DNA of 64,000 nucleotides. It comes from Peromyscus leucopus. Its lineage: Eukaryota > Chordata > Mammalia > Rodentia > Cricetidae. Shown here piece by piece: positions 56,355 to 64,000 of this stretch. The stretch is from positions 96,793,161 to 96,857,160 of the forward strand of contig NC_051083.1 in NCBI RefSeq assembly GCF_004664715.2. Reading direction: 5' to 3'. How positions within the stretch are numbered: position 1 is the first letter of the stretch; each line of letters starts with the position of its first letter. The position numbers and the translations under genes are program-made. The notes beneath the pieces are model-generated. The model saw only the letters and a program-made list of their open reading frames with translations, was not told where the DNA came from and did not search any database.

Positions 56355-56500
56355 AAATTTTATATATTACCTACTGTTACTAACTCTGAGCTTGGCACTT
56401 TAATTAGATGATACCATTTGTTACAACATTAACACTGCAAAATAGGTGTTTCCTCAATTAGTTCATGCTTGTTTCTGAATCTACAAGTGATATTAGTTCA
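56355..56500 (-). mobile_element. MIR SINE fragment, antisense
   Basis: 'gagcttggcactttaattag' and 'tgttacaacattaacactgc' followed by 'aaaataggtgtttcctcaat' is compatible with antisense MIR. Weak. Confidence 0.4.
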
Positions 56501-56619
56501 AGTTAGTTATTTTTAACAGCGCCAATATAGCGGTTTGGAGGGGCTCAGTCATGTGCCTAGAACTAGAACAACACTGCCATTTGGAGAGGACAGACGTTTC
56601 CTGAAGATTTTCCTAGCCT

Positions 56620-58230
56620 CCCGTGTTATTTAGTATTCACCCAGTCTCCCCCAGGCTCACCCTCACTTATCATTCTCACCTCCTCACTCTCAAATATAAT
56701 CATATTTTAAATAGACTACACATGGCTAAATACCCATACTCATATATTCATATTTTCATTATCATACACATACACTTTAAACCCCACTCAAATGCTGCCA
56801 CCCACTCATGCCTTTGTACTCTTCTTAACATTTTCACACACTTTCATATCTACTTACATTATAGAGGACATAATCACCCTTACCCACTAACACACCTATA
56901 TAATGAAACACTCTGTGCCCAGGCATCCCCTAGCTTTCCCCTTGCCCAACTCAAACTTCTTTTCATAGTCACAGACATATACAACACATCAGTTTCATAA
57001 GGTCTGGCAGGTTTGCACTGATATTATCATTTTTCCTCACAGTCACACACAACTCAGTGACACAGAGGTGTACACACATACTCATATAATTCATGCATAT
57101 AGATGATAGCAATATGAACAATATCTCTCCCACTTACCCTTGTATTTTTGTGAACTATTACACACTCCTGCACTATTTTGCTGACAGTTATACTTTTAAT
57201 CACATGCACAGCACTGAAGCCATCCTCCTTCACTTGTCATATTCGTAGAGAATCATACTTAGGCATGGAGGCAAATATTTAGACACACATTGACACTCTT
57301 GCACTTTCTTTTCACACTGACATCTAGTCATCCAACTCCATACCTTCAGACACATTCATTTCACAAACACAAGCCATTTTCACTTGATGCTGTCACTTTT
57401 CCTTTTACACAGTCATTTATGTACAAATATGTTCACATGGACACACATTAGTATGTATATATTCTCATTCATTACTCATACAAAATTCATAAATACAGCC
57501 ACACTTAATGCACAGCCATGCTCACATACTTACACTCATGTATTTTCAAATCTTCACTCTCACTTTCAGAACCACATACTCCAAATTACACATTCCCATT
57601 CATTCTTATGGGCACATAATAACCCTCCCTTATGTTCTTACATGTATACCCTCTTACATAACAATCCCAATCCATACCATCACACATTTTAACACAAACA
57701 CTATTATACTTACCACACACTGGTATTTGTATACATCCCTACTCTACTAGTCTCATGGATATGTCCTCACTCACATTATTACATACATTTATCCCAGTGT
57801 GCATGTAGTGACATGTACTGTGTTTATAGTCACTAATATGCAGTTTACTAGTATGTATCACAATGGCATAAATAATTTATTTTGCAGTAGTCAATTCACA
57901 TAGGTGGATACATATACTCACACAAGTGGTTGTGAACACCACACCTGACAGACAATTACTGACATATACACTCATTCATGTATTCATCCTAACACATTCT
58001 CACTTACATTGATTGAACACTTATTCATATTGACCTATATGCCTGAGAAGTCACATACTCTTCTGTAAACTACCCTCATGCCTTCAACTTCTTACATGGG
58101 TACATTGACAACATACATCTTCGTATTGGTACTGAAGTATGCTCCTTCTCCAAGATAAGCACATTGACTTACATCTACCCACATTGATACACTCACTTGT
58201 AACTCCATAAATATTTTTCTAAAAGTCTTA
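56620..58230. repeat. G-poor CA/TA/TC-rich degenerate tract, 1.6 kb
   Basis: Over about 1.6 kb the plus strand is made of recurring short words (cacac, catac, ctcac, cattc, tcata) with very few G residues, for example cccatactcatatattcata, cacttacattgattgaacac and actcacacaagtggttgtga. No fixed unit length is visible. The frames within (56623-57000, 57384-57750) are rich in His, Thr, Ile and Tyr as a direct result. It looks like a very long, decayed simple repeat or minisatellite with strand asymmetry. Confidence 0.6.
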
Positions 58231-59055
58231 TATGTGTCCATAAACTGACATTTTTGTAGTTGCCCACTTTCTCAATGATGTATACTCTAAGAGGGCATTA
58301 ACTAATTCCATGTGGCAATGTGAGCTTTGTATGGTGTGATTGTTTCCTAGTAGTTTATGCCTTAACTTGTTATCTCATTTCTCTCCTCCGAGGAGAGTAA
58401 GAGAAGAATCTGTTTCCTTAAGGCTACGCCATGAATCATAGCACATCTATGGTTTTATGTTTATGACATAAAATTACCTGTTAGTTATATACACAGAAAG
58501 GGGAGATCTGCTGCACTTAGGCATCTCCTATCTACCCACACACATTGATACTCTGTTAACCCAGAACATGACATTCAAGAAAGGCGAAGAGATGATTTTC
58601 TCTTTTGAAGCCCATACTCACACTCAGGAGTAGGCCTTATTCTTTCCCTGAGCACCCCTCTTTTTATTAACCCTGTGCTTAAAATGTATGGTAAAAATGC
58701 TTTTTAATAAACCCATCCTCTGCTTCATTCAAGAATGGAAGAAAGGGAGAGAAAAGGTTAATGAGCTAGCTGGATGTGAAATCCATCTCTACTGTGAGTG
58801 TGCACACACATAGGCAGACCCTACTGAAATTTCAACAGCTGTTACTAACAAGTCCCCAGAGGAGATTTCTCTGTAGGCGTAGGTAAAGATAAGCTGATGG
58901 AAGTTCCTTGCACTCCAGACAGACTGCAGATTTTCCTACAAGTGAGTCAGAAGAAGCACAAGCCCAGGAGTGAACCAAATATGAACTTGGATCTAGAGAT
59001 TTACAAACACAAAAGCAACCTTTCTAGTGCATGGCTTTCTCCACCCGAGTCCTTC
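58231..59055. other. Single-copy sequence, nothing recognised
   Basis: No repeat or exon recognised. Confidence 0.35.
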
Positions 59056-59060
59056 TGGAG

Positions 59061-59182
59061 CACAAGTGAGTGTGAAACAATGTCTATATCACCACTTGAT
59101 TTGGTGTAGGACACAAGTGAGTATGAAACAATGTCTGTATCACCATGTGATGTGGTGTAGAACATGAATGAATCTAAAATGC
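59061..59182. repeat. 51-bp tandem repeat, about 2.3 copies
   Basis: Units start at 59061 (cacaagtgagtgtgaaacaa) and 59112 (cacaagtgagtatgaaacaa). A decayed partial third begins at 59163 (catgaatgaatctaaaatg). The first two units differ at a few positions. Confidence 0.88.
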
Positions 59183-60110
59183 TTTCTCTTTGGCAGGCCA
59201 TGAAGAAGTGCCTTCATTCAGGAATATCATTGTACCCTCTGATTCCATCATTAGGTTGAAAATGTCTTTGATAGCGGTAACTCCATCATAGTACTTTTTA
59301 AAAATTCCTACTGGCAGGAGGCTAGGCCTAGAAGAACTACTTCTGTGCCCCAATTAAGGAACTGAAAGGAGAAGGTAGGCAGTAGCATGTTGTCTTTACA
59401 GATCTAGTCTCTCCATCTTCCTCATCTTAGAATTCTTATGACATGCCAGATCAGAGGATCTACATGGTGTCAGGCCCAGAGAGAGATTCAAATGGGTGAA
59501 AGACACATACTGTGCCTTTGAGTTATTTTTTCTTTTGTGTGGGAAAAGATGAAGTCCATGAAACAGTTATAAAAAGAGCAGTCTTGAAGCTTGGCATCAG
59601 AGGCATTTTTATTGTACCATCTAGTGGTCTTCAGACTGCAAAGGACTTGAAGGCCCAGAAATGGTTGAGAACTGCAGAAAGGTTTCAAGGAAGCCACTTG
59701 CCAAAGTCAACTTTCTCATAGACCTCTTGCTCAACACTGGGCTGTGTCATCTTTCCAAAAGATTGTGTAACAGAGTCCTGTGTCACTGGGCCTAAGGTAG
59801 AGAAAGAACTACAAACCTTAATGAGAACATTGTACTTAAGATTAAGCCACCACCTCCTTTTGGAGACAGCTTTTGAGAAACAGTCTGGCAATTTTATATT
59901 TGATAGTTTATTGTTGGTACCAGAAACTCCCCATAGGCAATTTATACAATTTATGGGATGAGCTGAAGTTTTAAGAAGGAAAACTATGCACCAGTCTGGA
60001 TTCACATCAATCTAATGAGAATTACTAAGTGACAAGATTGACTCTCCAGAGCTTACATGATAGTTTATGCCTCAAAATCTTTATAATCTGTTTCTCTATT
60101 ATGATAAAGA
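59183..60110. other. Single-copy sequence, nothing recognised
   Basis: Overlapping frames at 59488-59721 and 59685-60005 have no recognised domain. Confidence 0.35.
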
Positions 60111-60111
60111 C

Positions 60112-60290
60112 ATTAGGAGTACCAACTTAGGAGTCAGTAAGACAAACATTTGAATCCTTGTTTAGCCACTTTCTAGCTGTATAACCTAGATTGAGTACTA
60201 ATTCCCTTCCTAAGACTCAGTGTCTTTATCTGTAAAATGGATTTCTTATGAGGATGAAATGAGCTACTTTAAGGAAACAGTTCAGCGTCT
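60112..60290 (+). mobile_element. MIR SINE
   Basis: 'ttaggagtcagtaagacaaa', 'tttgaatccttgtttagcca', 'ctttctagctgtataaccta', 'gactcagtgtctttatctgt' and 'aaaatggatttcttatgagg' give an almost full MIR core. Confidence 0.75.
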
Positions 60291-60954
60291 GCCCAATAGT
60301 AATCGTACAGGTGATAAATCCTATTATTATCTCTCTACTGCCTTTGGGAGGCACCATCAAAGAGAGAGAGAGAGCTCTCAGACAGAAGAAAATGGTGTGG
60401 AGCCAAAGCCTTTGCAGCCAGACTGATGTTCACAGGGCTTACCTGACATACTTTGAATCTTTTATTTGCATTTAGCCAAAAGCCAGCTGTCAGTGTTATG
60501 CCTACTCAAGGAGACAATTGAACAAACATGACTACCCTTTACTTTCCTCAATTCCTGTACCACTAGGGCATGTTTATCATGCCACTTCATCAGTGTTTCT
60601 CATTCATGTACATATGATACAGTGATAAAGCTTCCTAGAAATCTGTCAAGCCCTCAATGATGGTACTTTCATATGCTGTTACGGAAAGTGACCAGGGAAC
60701 GTAGAAGAAACCCATAATGCAGTAGGGCTGCTAGTCAGCACACTTCTGCTCATGACTCTAATGTTGAATGTCTCCTTTGTGCGTAGAGGTTTTTCTCTTT
60801 TCTAAGGATTGGTCTCAAATACCACAGTGGAAGCACAGTTTACTTACTTTGAAACTGTAAGGACATTCATGACCAAGCAAAGTGAGTGATTAGCTGAGAA
60901 TAAGCAAACCATTTGAAGCTTGTGGGTAAGGAGGTATAAACAAGAACATACAGA

Positions 60955-61045
60955 CTTGAGACATAACTCAGTGGTAGGATGCTTGCTTAGTATTCATGAA
61001 TCCCTGGGTTGATCCTCCAGTACATGCAAAAGAGAACACAAAATA
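60955..61045 (+). mobile_element. ID SINE
   Basis: 'gagacataactcagtggtag', 'gatgcttgcttagtattcat' and 'gaatccctgggttgatcctc' is the tRNA-Ala-related ID element followed by an A-rich tail. Confidence 0.8.
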
Positions 61046-61059
61046 AAAACCAAAACATA

Positions 61060-61265
61060 GGCTTCAAAGTCACACAGAGAGGAGGTTGTAAAGTCTTTAT
61101 CTTTAGTTTACCAAATCTATGGCCTTGGACAGGAGACTTAATGTTCTGAATGTCAATTTCTTCATTTTTGAGATAGAAATAACACTAAAACCTCATAGAT
61201 ACAATTTATATGATCTTGCATATGAATAACGTTTAGCAGAATACCCAGGATATGATAAGATCTCA
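61060..61265 (+). mobile_element. MIR SINE
   Basis: 'ctatggccttggacaggaga', 'cttaatgttctgaatgtcaa' and 'tttcttcatttttgagatag' follow MIR, with the 3' part 'gtttagcagaatacccagg'. Confidence 0.6.
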
Positions 61266-62160
61266 GGAAAATAATGGTAATTGTATTTATAACTTGTGGA
61301 TTATGCAGCAGTAATGGTAAACAGTATATTGGTAGGGTATCTTTGATTATTTTGAAGTACAGTCCACATGCAGAATATTGAATCATCACACGCTTCTGAC
61401 GAGGTAGCCCTCCTTTCCATATAGAGGAGCTGCGGAGGAGCCAAGCAATGTACAGATCACTACCAGCAGTGTAGGCTGAGCTGGCTCCAGGCCAGAATAG
61501 ATAGTTGCATTTTCACATGGAAAAGTAGTATGGAACTAGAGTTACCAAATGGGAGCTACTTAAACAGAAACTATTCCTTCATATGGAAAAAAAAATATCT
61601 AAATGTGAGCCATTGGTTTATCTGTTAGCTGAAACCCACTGTGTATCTTACACAATGCCCAGCATAATGTAAGACTGCAATCGGTGTGGCTTCATTATAC
61701 TATTCTTCAGGACAGCACAGAGTATTAATAGCGACATTGGTAATATCTACCACCAAGAAGAATACTTCCTGAGGTGTAATATGTGGTTTCTTTCATGTTG
61801 TTCCAGTTGCAACAAACTGTAGAGTGTTAGAATTCTCAAAATATGTCTAAATGTATCCATAGACCTGTGGTAGCACTGGAGCATTTTGCTTCTAATGTGA
61901 AAATAACAAGACAACAAGAGGACAGAAAGGAACATTTCTGACCTGTCTGTAACTTTGTATCATGATCAATACATTTAACTTGAAGCATTCTTTGTCTTGA
62001 TTTCTATTGCCTCACACAATTCACCTCTGACTTTTCTCTGTGATTCCTGGTTCCTCTTCCTCTTCCAGATACCCAACATTGGTGCTTCCCAGAGGTCTTC
62101 TTTTTTCTTTTCCTCTATACACTTTCTGGGCAGTTACAAATTTCTTCATATTGACGGCCT
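61266..62160. other. Single-copy sequence, nothing recognised
   Basis: No repeat or exon recognised. Confidence 0.35.
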
Positions 62161-62182
62161 CCAAGATAAAATCTTGAGTCCA

Positions 62183-62348
62183 AGGTGGGCAGTGATGGTG
62201 CACACCTTTAATCTCAGCACTTGGGAGGCAGAGCCAAGTGGATCTCTGTGTGTTGGAGGCCAGCCTGATCTACAGAGTGAGATCTAGGACAGGCACCAAA
62301 ACTACACAGAGAAACTCTGTCTCAAAAAACCAAAAAAAAAAAAAAAAA
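62183..62348 (+). mobile_element. B1 SINE with TSD
   Basis: Sense B1 ('gtgatggtgcacacctttaa', 'gcacttgggaggcagagcca', 'ctacacagagaaactctgtc') with an A-tail of about 20 bp. TSD aaaatcttgagtcca at 62168-62182 and again after the tail (at least 62349-62360, merging with the tail). Confidence 0.95.
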
Positions 62349-62360
62349 ATCTTGAGTCCA

Positions 62361-63465
62361 TATGTCCAGTTGTTCTCGAAATAATTCCACAAGCCAAAAC
62401 CAATGTATCACAACTATGCTTCCATTGTTATTGTTTTAATGTTATTTTTACTGAGAAGACAGATAGCTAAAGATATCTTTTTTTCTACCATGAATTACAG
62501 TTACTTCAACTTGTTATTACTTATGATTTCAAGAGCAAGATGCTTAAACATCTATTGGTCTTGCTTCTCCATAGATATTTCTAGATTCACGTTTACTGAG
62601 ATTTCCAATGTGTCACTGTTTTTGGTCTCCTATCGCTGTGCATTTGAGAGCTGTTTGTGTCTTTCTAGAATTTTTGTCTTTCTTGGAAGAGCCTATATAC
62701 AAATTTAGATGCATTTTCTTTAAAGCTCTTTAAAAGTGATGTCCTACTGGCCAAAAAGTTGAGAACAATTTGTTATTCTTAAGAGTACAGTTATTGCTGA
62801 TAGGCCAGTGACTGCTATGCAGAGGAATGCTAGTGTAATCTAGTGTAATCGCATGTGTTATCCTCATACCAAATGCAGTTTTTTATTTCCCACTGTCTAA
62901 GCTGGTTGATTATTCTAATTTCACAAATCTAAAAACTGAAACACAGTTCTGGTGAGAATCGTCAACACAACCTCATGGCTATAAAACAAAAAGGCCGCCC
63001 ATGTCCTTTTGTACCTCCTTGGATAGTAATATATATCTAATCAGATTCCATTTGGGCATCAGGATGTTGGTGGCATGGGGATATTAAAACGGCTATGATT
63101 TCTTTTTAAAACAATATTTAATATTTGTATTCTATCAGGCCCAGCATCATAACTATTGTTGGTCAATTTCCAAAATAGCTGCTTATCTCTCCTTGAATCT
63201 TGTCTCCTCCCTTCCTTTCTCTGTATTTCCTGTGTTTCTTATCCCCTGACTCATCATTATAATATCGTACTTCAAAAGTTATTCCATTTTAACTACCTGG
63301 AATTAGATATCTGCCACATTGTCGCCTGTGTATTAGTTCTAAAATGAAAGCTAATCGTGCTATTCCACTACTTCAAACATCTTTGTGTAGGTAGAAAGAG
63401 GCCAAACCAAATAGGACGGCATATGAGACCTTTCTTAATTTCTCTCCACATTATGTTTCCCTGTC
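62361..63465. other. Single-copy AT-rich sequence, nothing recognised
   Basis: No repeat or exon recognised. Confidence 0.35.
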
Positions 63466-63469
63466 TTTC

Positions 63470-63805
63470 TCTGATCTTCTTTTGATATTAACATATACTC
63501 TTCTTTGTGCCTGAAACATGCCTTTCCTATGATCTGATTGCTTGCTCTCCCTAATTCATTTCAAATATACTTCCTCTGTAAAGCTTCTTTCTTCAGCCTC
63601 CCCTCTCTCTTTCAATACCAGCCTGTTTTCATCTTTGAACTAAGCTGTCATGACTGTCCTTTGAAGTCTCTTCAAGGGGCCATGCTGTTCCTTACTCATC
63701 TAGGCAGTTTTAAATAACCATTTTCCCCTTTCCTTCCTGAGTTTCCTCTGTGTAGCTGGGCATAGAACAGACATAGTGGAAATGCTGAATGAGTGAATAG
63801 CATTG
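63470..63805 (+). mobile_element. L2 LINE 3' region
   Basis: C/T-rich upstream part ('aaatatacttcctctgtaaa', 'gcttctttcttcagcctccc') and the 3' end 'gctgggcatagaacagacat', 'agtggaaatgctgaatgagt' follow the L2 3' end order. Confidence 0.6.
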
Positions 63806-64000
63806 TAGAATAATCCGGATGTAGAGCTGCAATCATCTGTTTTCTCTCCTTAGAGATAATTTTTTTCAGGCTTATAAAAAGATCTACTAACTAAAAAAGA
63901 ACTACCTCCCAATGAAAGCTACACAAGATGTCATAACTCAGATTTTAAAAGTAACACAAAAGAATAATTTATTTTTCCAAGTATTGTGTTACTAATAACA

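Noticed and set aside
56623..57000. 125-residue His/Ile/Tyr-rich frame
   Set aside because: Its composition follows from the G-poor CA/TA/TC tract. Stop codons TAG and TGA are rare simply because G is rare.
59620..59640. CTCF-like word ccatctagtggtc
   Set aside because: Several mismatches to the core consensus; much weaker than the 50866 site.
60955..61045. tRNA gene
   Set aside because: The tRNA-like sequence is the head of an ID SINE with an A-rich tail and lacks a complete cloverleaf.

Overview
This is mammalian nuclear DNA from a rodent, most likely a cricetid (hamster, vole or deer-mouse lineage). The evidence is the repeats: B1, B2-type, B4 and ID SINEs, rodent L1/Lx elements, rodent DNA-transposon fossils (RCHARR1-like, URR1-like) and many long (CA)n and (GA)n microsatellites. 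The younger B1 copies carry the sequence gctttgcgcctttcctgg where the mouse B1 consensus has a different stretch, and I associate that form with Cricetidae. The window is AT-rich and intergenic or intronic in character. I find no complete protein-coding gene. Nearly all open frames are microsatellite translations, chance frames or retrotransposon remains.

Layout: 0-10 kb is mostly single-copy sequence with old MIR, L2 and L1 pieces and a solo LTR at 2.86 kb. At 11.2-13.45 kb lies a 2.2 kb L1 insertion with a 5' inversion and a perfect 15-bp target-site duplication. 14.8-20.4 kb holds DNA-transposon fossils, a second solo LTR, an LTR-like element and B2-type sequence. 18.4-23.1 kb is largely very old, minus-strand L1. 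25-30 kb is mostly unassigned. 31.1-33.3 kb is an old L1 that has received a solo LTR (itself carrying a B1) and a URR1-like element. 35-47 kb is quieter, with several non-repetitive stretches rich in homeodomain-type motifs that may be conserved enhancers.

47.9-52.2 kb is the only locally GC- and CpG-rich part. It has a promoter-like array (GC box, two inverted CCAAT boxes, a perfect palindromic CRE), then an ATG-free stretch ending in a good splice donor. Downstream are a strong CTCF-type motif, a small candidate exon and a second, oppositely oriented CTCF-type motif. I read this as the 5' end of a plus-strand gene whose coding exons lie mainly beyond the window. I cannot name it. 52.6-64 kb returns to repeat-poor, AT-rich DNA with an unusual 1.6 kb G-poor CA/TA/TC-rich tract at 56.6-58.2 kb and a 51-bp tandem repeat at 59.06 kb.

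No CRISPR array, operon, tRNA, rRNA or prokaryotic system is present. The notable content is retrotransposition history and a probable regulatory hub, not a new enzymatic system. Repeat family names come from memory of consensus sequences, not a database search. Edges of old elements are accurate only to some tens of bases unless a target-site duplication is given.
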